Source: Sphaerisporangium sp.
GTDB lineage: Bacteria > Actinomycetota > Actinomycetes > Streptosporangiales > Streptosporangiaceae
Assembly: GCA_025964675.1 (NCBI GenBank)
Contig: JAOPYI010000116.1
Location: 1-64,000, forward strand
Length of the DNA stretch: 64,000 bases
Direction: 5' to 3'
Part shown: piece after piece, positions 24,155 through 35,040 of the stretch
Layout of the letters: every line of letters begins with the position of its first letter
Position numbering within the stretch: position 1 is the first letter of the stretch
The notes under the pieces: generated by a model
What the model saw: only the letters and a program-made list of their open reading frames with translations
Told to the model about the DNA's origin: nothing
Databases searched by the model: none
Made by a program: the position numbers and the translations under genes

Positions 24155-25345
24155 ATGACCACTGGCCTGCGACACGGGTGGACCACAGGCGCGTGCGCCA
24201 CGGCGGCCACCACGGCCGCGTACACGGCGCTGCTCACCGGGTCGTTCCCCGACCCCGTGGAGATCCTGTTGCCCCGTGGACAGCGCCCGGCGTTCGCGCT
24301 CGCCACGGAGGAACTGGCTACCGACGATCACCCTCGGGCCCTTCCGTGCCGAGCCCCGTCCATTGGAGGACCCACCGGGTATCCGGCAGGACATCCCACC
24401 GAAGGTCTGGACGGACATCCAGCCGGGGATCCGCCCTTCGTGATGGCCCGGGCCGGGGTGGTGAAGGACGCGGGGGACGATCCCGATGTCACTCACGGTG
24501 CGCTGATCTTCGCGGCCGTCCGGCACGGTGCTCCTGGGACCGGGGTCGCGTTCCGTGCCGGGCCCGGTGTGGGCACGGTGACCAAGCCAGGGTTGCCGCT
24601 GGAGGTGGGAGAGCCGGCGATCAATCCGGTGCCGCGGCAGATGATGGCCGAGCACGTCGCGCGGGTCGCGGCCACGCACGGAGCCAGCGGCGACGTCATC
24701 GTGGAGATCTCGGTGGAGAACGGCGAGGAGCTGGCACTCCGTACGTGGAATCCTCGCCTCGGCATCCTCGGCGGCCTGTCCATCCTCGGCACCACCGGCA
24801 TCGTGGTCCCCTATTCGTGTTCTGCCTGGATCGACAGCATCCGGCGCGGCATCGACGTCGCGCGCGCGGCCGGTCATCGGCACGTCGCCGCGTGCACCGG
24901 CAGCACATCGGAGAAGGTCGCCGCCGACCTGTACGGCCTTCCTGACGACGCGCTTCTGGACATGGGCGACTTCGCCGGAGCCGTGCTGAAATACCTTCGC
25001 AGGCATCCGGTGCCTCGGCTGACCGTCGCCGGAGGCATCGGCAAGCTGTCCAAGCTCGCCGACGGCCATCTCGACCTGCACTCCGGCCGTTCGCAGGTCA
25101 GCACAGAGGCACTCGCCGCGCTCGTACGGGAGGCCGGCGGCACGGATGAACTGGCCGACACGGTCCGGCACGCGAACACCGCGTTGCAGGCGCTGCGGCT
25201 CTGCCAGGAGGCGGCCCTGCCGCTCGGAGACCTGGTGGCCGAGCGGGCGAGGACCGCCGCCGCCGGGGTGATGCGCGGCGCACCCGTCGAGATCGACGTC
25301 ATCGTCATCGACCGAGCAGGCACGATCGTCGGCCGCGCCGGCTGA
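24155..25345 (+). CDS. cbiD: Cobalt-precorrin-5B C1-methyltransferase-type protein
   Basis: A 396-residue CbiD protein. Motifs are LRHGWTTGACATAATTAAYT at the N-terminus, ARAGVVKDAGDDPDVTHGA, GVGTVTKPGLPLEVGEPAIN, CTGSTSEKVAADLYGLPDDA, and ELADTVRHANTALQAL. CbiD methylates C1 in the anaerobic (cobalt-early) pathway, whereas the aerobic pathway uses CobF; no CobF is seen in the window. Residues about 65-90 carry an insertion with GYPAGHP and GHPAGDPP repeats not expected in the family. It is divergent from cobK and convergent with cobG. Confidence 0.93.
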   Translation: MTTGLRHGWTTGACATAATTAAYTALLTGSFPDPVEILLPRGQRPAFALATEELATDDHPRALPCRAPSIGGPTGYPAGHPTEGLDGHPAGDPPFVMARAGVVKDAGDDPDVTHGALIFAAVRHGAPGTGVAFRAGPGVGTVTKPGLPLEVGEPAINPVPRQMMAEHVARVAATHGASGDVIVEISVENGEELALRTWNPRLGILGGLSILGTTGIVVPYSCSAWIDSIRRGIDVARAAGHRHVAACTGSTSEKVAADLYGLPDDALLDMGDFAGAVLKYLRRHPVPRLTVAGGIGKLSKLADGHLDLHSGRSQVSTEALAALVREAGGTDELADTVRHANTALQALRLCQEAALPLGDLVAERARTAAAGVMRGAPVEIDVIVIDRAGTIVGRAG

Positions 25346-25412
25346 CGCCGCTGCGATCGGGCCTCGGTGTGGCGGCCGTTCTGGTAGGTCGGCCATACCG
25401 AGTACGGGCCGC

Positions 25413-26777
25413 TCATCGCGTTGCCGGCGGGTCTCGTACGTCGGCTCGGCGCGGCATGCCGGTTGGTCTGCTTGATCTGGAGCAGGCCACCGTGGCTGTC
25501 GTCTCATCGATTCCGGCGCAGTGCACGCTCTGGCCGTCGGCGTCCACCCGGTAGCCGTTGCCGGTGGCGACCACCACTACGGCCCGCCCGCTTGGACGTC
25601 CGCACCGGCGTTCGCACCCGGCCCAGTGCACGGGGAGCGCTCCAGCCGGCGGTGGGTCGACCAGGAGGACGACCGAACGGGCGGCGTCCGCCTGGACATC
25701 GGCGAGGGACTTCGCGCAGCCCGGTCGCCCGGCGCACGCGGTGACCCCGGTCCACGGTGACAAGGGATCGGTGACGAGGCCGGTGGCGGCCAGCCTGGCC
25801 AGCCAAAGCTCGGCATCCTCCCTGTTCAGACCGGGTACGACCGCGCCGCGCCACGGGGTGAGCCGGATCTCGCCGTCACCCGCCTCCGCCGCCGCCGCGA
25901 GGGAATGCGCCTGGGCGGACGTCAAACGGCCGAGCGGCGGCATGACGACGACCGCCACCCGCTCACCGCGTCCGCCTACGAGCCCCAGCGGATGTCGCGA
26001 CCGGACATCCGCCGCACCTCCTGGAACCACCGTGTCACCAACGCCGGATGGCGCCGCGGCGCTGCCGATCCGGGCGCCGATCCGGGCCGGGCCGTCGTTC
26101 AGCTCGGATACACGCCAGGCCGTTGAGTTCTGGGCGGACCGTTCGGCCAGGAAGGCCTCGGCAGCCGCCATCATCGCGGGTACGGCTCCCGCGAGGTTCA
26201 CGCGCAGCCCACTGTCCTCGCCCGCGAGCAGCAACGCTCCTTCGACGGCGTCGCCGTGTGATGACGTGCTCCTGGGTGTGGGGAGGAGGGTGACGTCGGC
26301 GCCCAGGGGCGTCATGTCGGATCTGCCGTCGTCGATGGCGAAAAGGAAGCGGCCGGGGAGTTCGGACAGGGCCGGGCGGGCGCAGAGGGCGAGGTCTAGT
26401 TCGCGTACGAGCGGAGCCACCTCGATGAGCCCGTACCCGTCGAGCCCCGCCATCGGGGAGGCCAGGATGTTGCGCACCCGCTCGTGGGTGGCCGAGGGAA
26501 GCAGCCCCGCGGCGGCCATCCGGCCGGCGAACTCCGTCTCCGTCTCGCCGCTCAGCCCGCGTACCTGCACGTTGGCCCGGGAGGTCAGCTCGATCACGCC
26601 CGAGCCGAGGGAGGCCGCGGTGGCGCCGAGTTCGCGCACTTGTGAAGCGGTGAGGATGCCTCCCGGTACCCGGACGCGGGCCACGGCGCCGTCCGCGGCC
26701 GAATGCGTCTGCGATGCGCCAGGACAGGCGTCGGGCCGCGACCGATCTGAAAAGCCATGAAACTCGGCATCAGCCAC
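25413..26777 (-). CDS. cobG: Precorrin-3B synthase CobG
   Basis: A 454-residue nitrite/sulfite-reductase-like protein (counted from GTG at 26777). It has duplicated ferredoxin-like and haem-binding-like halves: RVRVPGGILTASQVRELG and IELTSRANVQVRGL early, LPGRFLFAIDDGRSDM in the middle, and iron-sulfur cysteines in CAGRPGCAKSLAD and CERRCGRP near the end. CobG uses O2 and a [4Fe-4S] cluster to hydroxylate precorrin-3A, the oxygen-dependent step of the aerobic pathway. No ribosome-binding site is seen before the GTG; the open frame runs upstream into the opposite-strand riboswitch, so 26777 is the most plausible start and the mRNA may be leaderless. About 20 C-terminal residues are low-complexity. 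Confidence 0.9.
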   Translation of the reverse strand: MADAEFHGFSDRSRPDACPGASQTHSAADGAVARVRVPGGILTASQVRELGATAASLGSGVIELTSRANVQVRGLSGETETEFAGRMAAAGLLPSATHERVRNILASPMAGLDGYGLIEVAPLVRELDLALCARPALSELPGRFLFAIDDGRSDMTPLGADVTLLPTPRSTSSHGDAVEGALLLAGEDSGLRVNLAGAVPAMMAAAEAFLAERSAQNSTAWRVSELNDGPARIGARIGSAAAPSGVGDTVVPGGAADVRSRHPLGLVGGRGERVAVVVMPPLGRLTSAQAHSLAAAAEAGDGEIRLTPWRGAVVPGLNREDAELWLARLAATGLVTDPLSPWTGVTACAGRPGCAKSLADVQADAARSVVLLVDPPPAGALPVHWAGCERRCGRPSGRAVVVVATGNGYRVDADGQSVHCAGIDETTATVACSRSSRPTGMPRRADVRDPPATR

Positions 26778-26791
26778 GTTGAGGATGTTAA

Positions 26792-26815
26792 CCCGACTTC
26801 TCGCAATAAGTCGGG
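26792..26815. promoter_or_regulatory. Inverted repeat between cobG and the cobN riboswitch
   Basis: Perfect 8-bp arms CCCGACTT (26792-26799) and AAGTCGGG (26808-26815) with an 8-base AT-containing loop. It sits 15 bases upstream of the cobG start and just before the riboswitch that precedes cobN, in the shared divergent promoter zone. It may be an operator for either side. Confidence 0.45.
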
Positions 26816-26831
26816 CTACGTGATCTGATAG

Positions 26832-26982
26832 ACCGCGACGGCACATGGAGGAAGCCGGTGTGAAGCCGGCGCGGTCCCGCCACTGTAACCGGGGAGTCAA
26901 CCCCACCGAAGGCCACTGCCCGAGCGAACGGGCGGGAAGGCCGGGGTGAGCGTCGATCCGGGAGCCAGGAGACTCCAGGCCG
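26832..26982 (+). ncRNA. Cobalamin riboswitch upstream of cobN
   Basis: All core parts of a full-length cobalamin riboswitch are visible in order: GAGGAAGCCGGTGTGAAGCC (about 26848-26867), GTCCCGCCACTGTAACC (about 26874-26890), a peripheral hairpin GCCCG / CGGGC, and the B12 box GGAGCCAGGAGAC (about 26961-26973). A GGGG / CCCC hairpin (26997-27010) comes just before the cobN ribosome-binding site GTGAGGA and may be the expression platform. Limits are approximate. Confidence 0.93.
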
Positions 26983-27025
26983 TGTGGACCACGACCGGGG
27001 CGCGGACCCCGAGTGAGGATGTGCC

Positions 27026-30742
<3,717 letters not shown>

Positions 30743-30787
30743 GAGAGCGCGCCGTGCCCGCGCCAGAGCACCCTAGAGTGAGGTTCC

Positions 30788-31144
30788 ATGCACGCGTTCG
30801 ACGTCCTCGGCGATCCGGTCCGGCGGCGGATCCTGGAGCTGCTCGCCGACGGTGAGCGCTCCGCCGGCGAGATCGGCACCGTCGTGCAGGGCGAGTTCGG
30901 CATCTCGCAGCCCGGCGTGTCGCAGCACCTGCGGGTGCTGCGTGACAACGGGTTCACGACCGTACGCGCGGAGGGCACCCGGCGCCTGTACGCCGTCGAT
31001 CCCGCGCCCCTGCGCGAGGTGGACCTGTGGCTGGAGAACTTCCGGAGGTTCTGGAGCATGCGCCTTGACGCGCTGGGCACCGAGCTGGTGCGGGGCAGGC
31101 GGGAACGCCGCGCCAAGGGAGAGGACGCCGGGCAGTCGGGCTGA
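30788..31144 (+). CDS. ArsR-family regulator without metal-site cysteines
   Basis: A 118-residue winged-helix protein: HAFDVLGDPVRRRILELLAD, then ISQPGVSQHLRVLRDNGFTT and the wing VRAEGTRRLYAVDP, followed by LREVDLWLENFRRFW. This subgroup of ArsR proteins usually has no metal site and is often encoded beside an AHSA1/SRPBCC protein, which is absent here. The target is unknown. It lies 45 bases after cobN on the same strand and could be read from the cobN transcript, though it may have its own promoter. It converges with the transglutaminase-like gene. Confidence 0.85.
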   Translation: MHAFDVLGDPVRRRILELLADGERSAGEIGTVVQGEFGISQPGVSQHLRVLRDNGFTTVRAEGTRRLYAVDPAPLREVDLWLENFRRFWSMRLDALGTELVRGRRERRAKGEDAGQSG

Positions 31145-31179
31145 GACGCGCAGGACGCCCTTGCCGAGGGGCAGGGCGG

Positions 31180-32091
31180 TCAGGAGCGCAGGGTGACGGT
31201 GTTGGTGCCCGCGTAGGTGGTGTGGGAGACGATGGCCGGCGGGGTGCGCAGAGCGGGGTTCGCGAGGAACAGGTTCCGCAATCGGGAGAACGGGGCGCCG
31301 TCGCTCTCGGCCTCGGCGACCGTGTCCAGCAGCCTGATCTCGGCGTCCTGGAGGTCCTTGTGGAACCTCTCCGCGAGGTCCCAGCCGTCCCACGGCAGCA
31401 CCTCGGCCTTGTTGAGGGCCGCGAGGTCCCGTACGACGTTGCTCTGGACGAAGTCCATTCCGGACAGGTTGATGGAGGACACGCCGAAGCTCGCCGGGTC
31501 GGCCAGCCCGGCGCGGCACGCCCGCCAGGCGTCGCCCGCCACGAGGAACCGGTCCCTCGGCACGTCCATCGGGTCGAACGGGATTTTGAAGGCTTCCATC
31601 AGCTCGGGGGCGGGGAGCTGGGCGTCGATCAGCGTCCATCCGCGCTCCGGATGCCGGTACTCCGCGACCCAGTGATCCTCATGGTGGCCGGGGACGAAGT
31701 ACGAGGCGAAGCCGCAGCGGATGCGGGCGGGCGTGCCCGTGCTCCGCAGCAGGGAGCACAGCACGAGCGCGAAGTCGCGGCAGGTCCCGGCGAACCGCCT
31801 GGCGGGCGGGCGCGCGACCGTCAGCGGCATGCCGTCCATTTCGGTGACGATGCGAAGGATGGCGGAGACGTAGCGCGTCTCGGCCTCGTTCCTGCGGTGT
31901 TCCGGCAGCGTGAAGCCGAAGAGGTGGGTCTCCTCGCGGTGGATGAGGAGGTTCCTGACGATCAAGGAGAGCTGGCCTGGATCGGTGGGAAGGCCGTCCA
32001 GCCTGCTCAGGTCCCCGGGGTCGCTGAAGACGCTGTGGTGGAGATAGAAGGCCCGCTCTTCCGCTTCGAGCGCGTGATGTGCGTCGGTCAT
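31180..32091 (-). CDS. Transglutaminase-like (TGc) domain protein
   Basis: A 303-residue cytoplasmic protein starting MTDAHHALEAEERAFYL. The papain-like transglutaminase core has the three catalytic positions: Cys in FAGTCRDFALVLCSLLR, His in DHWVAEYRHPERGW, and Asp in TLIDAQLPAPE. It resembles bacterial transglutaminase-like proteins of unknown substrate, probably hydrolases. The start at 32091 is backed by GGGAAGG 6 bases upstream; the longer open frame has no coding character before this point. It is separated from the zinc exporter gene by about 148 bases of promoter-like DNA. Confidence 0.82.
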   Translation of the reverse strand: MTDAHHALEAEERAFYLHHSVFSDPGDLSRLDGLPTDPGQLSLIVRNLLIHREETHLFGFTLPEHRRNEAETRYVSAILRIVTEMDGMPLTVARPPARRFAGTCRDFALVLCSLLRSTGTPARIRCGFASYFVPGHHEDHWVAEYRHPERGWTLIDAQLPAPELMEAFKIPFDPMDVPRDRFLVAGDAWRACRAGLADPASFGVSSINLSGMDFVQSNVVRDLAALNKAEVLPWDGWDLAERFHKDLQDAEIRLLDTVAEAESDGAPFSRLRNLFLANPALRTPPAIVSHTTYAGTNTVTLRS

Positions 32092-32239
32092 GGTCGCCTT
32101 CCCTCGCGATGTAAAGGAACCGAGCGGCCTTAGCTTGACGGGACTTAACGGCAAATGTCCACAATATCGTTTGTAAATTCGGCGGTCTTGGAACATGGCG
32201 CCGATCGGGCCGCAACCTGCCGCCGTCTCGGTGACCGCG

Positions 32240-33232
32240 TCAGGGCCGCTTCGAAGGCGGAGGGACGGACCCGTCGCTCCTGTGCGTGGGGCCGTGCGGA
32301 TCGGCGCAGTGGGGGTCGGCGTAGCCGAACGTGAGCAGATCGGACCTCGCGTGGTCGACCTGCAGGGTGGTGTGGCCGATGCCGTACTGATCGTGGACCA
32401 TGCGCTCGGCGGCGACCCGTATGGCATGGCAGTCGGCGCCCGGGGTCACCAGGATGTGCGCGGACAGCGCGGCGTAGCCGGAGGTGACCTCCCAGATGTG
32501 CAGGTCATGCACCTCCACGACGTGCTCGAGCGCGGCCGCCTTCCTGCCGATCTCGGCGGGGTTCATCCCCGCGGGCGCGGCCTCCATGAAGACCCTGCCG
32601 GAGTCGCGGACCAGACCCCAGCCGGCCTTGAGCATCAGGGCGGCGACCACCAGCGCGGCGATGGCGTCGGCCCGGCTCCAGCCGGTCAGCCAGATCACCA
32701 GCCCGGCGATCGTGGTGGCCACGAACGCGTAGAGGTCGCTCAGGATGTGCTGGAAGGCGCCCTCGACGTTGAGGCTGGTCCTGTTCGCCCTGCTGAGCAT
32801 CCAGGTCGCGGCGACGTTGACGACGATCCCGGTCAGCCCGGTGGCGACGACGTACGCTCCTTGGACCGCGGGCGGCGTGACGAGGCGGCCGATGCCCTGG
32901 TACACGAAATAGGCGCTCAGTAGGAGCAGGGTGATGCCGTTGATCTGCGCGGATATGATCTCGGCGCGTTTGAGCCCGTAGGTGAAGCCTCCTTGCGGAG
33001 GGCGCTGGGCGATCCGCATCGCGATCAGCGCGAAGACGATCGCGATGGCGTCGGTCAGCATGTGGCCCGCGTCGGAGATCAGAGCGAGGGAGCCCGCGAC
33101 GATGCCGACGACCACCTCGACGGCCATGAAGCCCAAGATCAGCGCGAGCGCTCCGGTCAGGTAGCGCCTGTCGGCCTCGGCGCTGACGCCGTGCCCGTGT
33201 CCGTGCCCCTTGTCGCGGCCGGGCTCAGCCAT
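32240..33232 (-). CDS. CDF-family zinc exporter (CzcD/ZitB-like)
   Basis: A 330-residue cation diffusion facilitator. A His-rich N-terminus (HGHGHG) precedes six membrane helices. The zinc site is the pair of HxxxD motifs, ISDAGHMLTDAIA in helix 2 and FQHILSDLYAFVA in helix 5. The C-terminal cytoplasmic domain has VVEVHDLHIWEVTSGYAALS. The Asp/His set fits Zn(II)/H+ antiport out of the cell. It overlaps the upstream ArsR/SmtB-type gene by 8 bases, so it is translationally coupled to its probable regulator. The C-terminal 35 residues contain HCADPHGPTH, which may also bind metal. Confidence 0.92.
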   Translation of the reverse strand: MAEPGRDKGHGHGHGVSAEADRRYLTGALALILGFMAVEVVVGIVAGSLALISDAGHMLTDAIAIVFALIAMRIAQRPPQGGFTYGLKRAEIISAQINGITLLLLSAYFVYQGIGRLVTPPAVQGAYVVATGLTGIVVNVAATWMLSRANRTSLNVEGAFQHILSDLYAFVATTIAGLVIWLTGWSRADAIAALVVAALMLKAGWGLVRDSGRVFMEAAPAGMNPAEIGRKAAALEHVVEVHDLHIWEVTSGYAALSAHILVTPGADCHAIRVAAERMVHDQYGIGHTTLQVDHARSDLLTFGYADPHCADPHGPTHRSDGSVPPPSKRP

Positions 33233-33629
33233 CGCCGAGCTCCCCCTCCGTGTGCCTGGCATGGGTGATGGCCAGGTCGAAGAGCATGCGCACGTGGGAG
33301 TCGGCAAGCTGGTAGTAGGCCATGCGCCCGGACCGCCGCACCTTGACGACCCGGCGCATCCGGAGCAGCCGCAGAGCGTGGGAGGCGCCGGACATGCTCT
33401 GGCCGGTCGCCGCGGCGAGGTCGCACACGCACATCTCGCCGCCCTCGAGCAGCGCCGCCATCATCCGCAGCCGGCCGGGATCGGCGAGCAGGCCGAACAC
33501 CTGGGCGAGATCCTCCACCGTCTCCTCGGAGGGCAGAGCCTGGCGGACCGACGACACCCGCTCCGCGTCGACCACCGGCACCGAGCAGGCGTCCACGTCC
33601 ACCACTACAACGCTTGAACGATGCTTCAT
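33225..33629 (-). CDS. ArsR/SmtB-family zinc-sensing repressor (CzrA-like)
   Basis: A 134-residue winged-helix repressor. The HTH is CDLAAATGQSMSGASHALRL followed by LRMRRVVKVRRSGRMAYYQL. The last helix has DSH, ten residues, then HARH, matching the alpha-5 zinc site D-x-H-x10-H-x2-H of CzrA and SmtB. A CVC pair in GEMCVCDLAA marks a possible second (alpha-3 type) site. On binding zinc it should release DNA and allow the overlapping CDF exporter gene to be expressed. The ATG at 33629 has no ribosome-binding site and lies inside a palindrome; a leaderless message or a downstream GTG start are both possible. Confidence 0.88.
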   Translation of the reverse strand: MKHRSSVVVVDVDACSVPVVDAERVSSVRQALPSEETVEDLAQVFGLLADPGRLRMMAALLEGGEMCVCDLAAATGQSMSGASHALRLLRMRRVVKVRRSGRMAYYQLADSHVRMLFDLAITHARHTEGELGDG

Positions 33630-33647
33630 ACATTGAAGTGTATGAAG
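33624..33647. promoter_or_regulatory. Inverted repeat, probable SmtB/CzrA operator
   Basis: Perfect 9-bp arms CTTCATACA (33624-33632) and TGTATGAAG (33639-33647) with a 6-base centre. AT-rich repeats with TTCA/TGAA steps are typical of SmtB-type repressors. It overlaps the presumed start codon of the repressor gene, so binding would block the promoter of the repressor-exporter pair. Confidence 0.65.
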
Positions 33648-33729
33648 TGCGGCTCGCCGCTGTCGACTCCAGGGGCTGTGCCGCACCGGACGGTACGGCA
33701 CAGCCCTGAGGTTCGGTTGTCAACCGGGA

Positions 33730-34314
33730 TCACAGGGGCGTGAAGGCCCCGGTCTCTCGCTGGTAGTTGGACACGACGCCCGTGTCCACCTCGTAGAACC
33801 AGCCGTGCAGGCGCAGCCGGCCGCCGGCGAGGCGCCGGGCCACCTGGGGATAGCGGCGCAGCTTGTCGAGCTGGGCGACGAGATGGGCCGGGCCGGGCTC
33901 CTCGTCCCCGGTCGCCCGGGCCTCCCGCCAGCGGTGGGTCTGGAGCAGCCACCAGCGGGTGGTGGGAGCCGAGCGCAGCGTCCACGAACGGACCCGGCCC
34001 TGGACGGCGCCGCAGTGGGTGTGGCCGCAGACGATCACATCGCGCACGCCGAGGATGTTCACGGCGTACTCGATGGTGGCGGCCTCGGCGGTGAGCCGGC
34101 CGAGGCGGTAGGGCGGGATGACGTTCCCCGCGGTGCGCAGCTCGAACAGCTGGCCGGGCCGGGCTCCGGTGATCAGGGAGGGGATGACCTGCGCGTCGGA
34201 GCAGGTGATGAACATCGCCTGGGGCGAGACGTCCTCGCTGAGGGTGGCTGCCCGTTCTCGGCCTCCGCTCATCCTCTGGTGGAATGTGCGGGCATGGTCG
34301 ATCAACGACTGCAT
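33730..34314 (-). CDS. Beta-class carbonic anhydrase with altered active-site dyad
   Basis: A 194-residue beta-carbonic anhydrase. Zinc ligands are Cys in MFITCSDAQVIP and the His and Cys of CGHTHCGAV. The following PSLITGARPGQLFELRTAGN and IEYAVNILGVRDVIVCGH blocks are standard. The usual active-site motif is C-x-D-x-R; here the Arg is Gln (CSDAQV), which would break the Asp-Arg dyad that gates the zinc water. The ATG at 34314 has AAGGAG about 9 bases upstream. Family members hydrate CO2 and are often encoded beside SulP transporters, but none is present. Activity is uncertain. Confidence 0.85.
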   Translation of the reverse strand: MQSLIDHARTFHQRMSGGRERAATLSEDVSPQAMFITCSDAQVIPSLITGARPGQLFELRTAGNVIPPYRLGRLTAEAATIEYAVNILGVRDVIVCGHTHCGAVQGRVRSWTLRSAPTTRWWLLQTHRWREARATGDEEPGPAHLVAQLDKLRRYPQVARRLAGGRLRLHGWFYEVDTGVVSNYQRETGAFTPL

Positions 34315-34408
34315 GGAAGTGGACTCCTTCGTGCTGATGACAGGCATGGAAGACCGGTCGGACGCGGCGGGCGCCCGATCCCCGCGCCAAGCGCGGGAGA
34401 TCCTCTGA

Positions 34409-34816
34409 TCAGCAGCGAAAGATCGGTAGCCGCGGCCCTGTCGGCCGCGCCCATCGCAGGGCGGGGAAGCCCACTCCGGACTTCTCCGCCGGAGAGGCCG
34501 CCTTCCCGACGGCTCTGGGCTTACGCGATGGGTGCCCGCCGTGACGTGACGACGGTGGTGGAGGCTTGACCCATCCGGCGGCGCACGGGTGCTCCGATGG
34601 CTTCGGACAGCCGTCGTGGTCGATGTCCTCGGGAACCGGCATGGGGGAGGTCGCGGGCGGCGTCTCGGCGGAGGGGACGACCGGGGCCGCATACGCGACC
34701 GGAAAGAAGCTCAAATGACCGTCATGGGGGATGATGCCGTGGAAAAGCAGGATGACGGCGGCCACGGTCACGAAGGTGCGAAGAGCCGCCCGCACCGCAG
34801 ATCGTCGCTCCGTCAA
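34409..34816 (-). CDS. Small secreted or anchored protein of unknown function
   Basis: A 135-residue protein I do not recognise. A hydrophobic N-terminal segment (about residues 10-27, LRTFVTVAAVILLFHGI) and the following AYAAP look like a signal peptide or anchor. The rest is rich in Pro, Ser and basic residues with HDGC, HPCAAGW and SRHGGHP, giving several His and Cys residues that could bind metal. It starts with TTG preceded by a GGGG run. A 17-bp palindrome lies about 30 bases upstream (34848-34864), suggesting specific regulation. The last 40 residues may not be part of a fold. Coding is moderately likely from codon position bias. Confidence 0.5.
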   Translation of the reverse strand: MTERRSAVRAALRTFVTVAAVILLFHGIIPHDGHLSFFPVAYAAPVVPSAETPPATSPMPVPEDIDHDGCPKPSEHPCAAGWVKPPPPSSRHGGHPSRKPRAVGKAASPAEKSGVGFPALRWARPTGPRLPIFRC

Positions 34817-34847
34817 CGCATCGCCCCACTACCTATAGCGTGCAGTT

Positions 34848-34864
34848 GACTACTGATAGTAGTC
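34848..34864. promoter_or_regulatory. Perfect palindrome upstream of the small secreted protein gene
   Basis: Arms GACTACT (34848-34854) and AGTAGTC (34858-34864) flank GAT. The size and TACT/AGTA core are like BlaI/CopY-family operators, but no such regulator is in the window. It lies in the promoter position for the minus-strand gene at 34409-34816. Confidence 0.5.
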
Positions 34865-34935
34865 GAAGAGTCGTGTTCCGTACATCTCCTGTTTGGCAAA
34901 GGTGCTGGTCACGCTATGGGGCAGGGAGATCGCTG

Positions 34936-35016
34936 ACCCGCCCCCACCGCAAGCTCACGGGCGCCGGCTTAGACGTCGAGTCGATCGCCAGGAACCCCGA
35001 CGGCACCTACTGGATG
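34936..35016 (+). pseudogene. Remnant of a phytase-like esterase/phosphodiesterase gene
   Basis: A 27-codon stretch reads RKLTGAGLDVESIARNPDGT followed by YWM. This matches the signature LTGADFDIES-x-DGT-x-W of secreted phytase-like-domain proteins (recalled family knowledge). Another frame just upstream reads FGKGAGHAMGQGDR, also expected in that family, so at least one frameshift separates the pieces. Similarity stops at about 35016 and the end of the sialidase-like gene follows on the other strand. There is no start, no signal peptide and no catalytic region, so this is a decayed fragment. Confidence 0.5.
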
Positions 35017-35040
35017 CCCCCATCTCCTCCGCCGGTCGGG

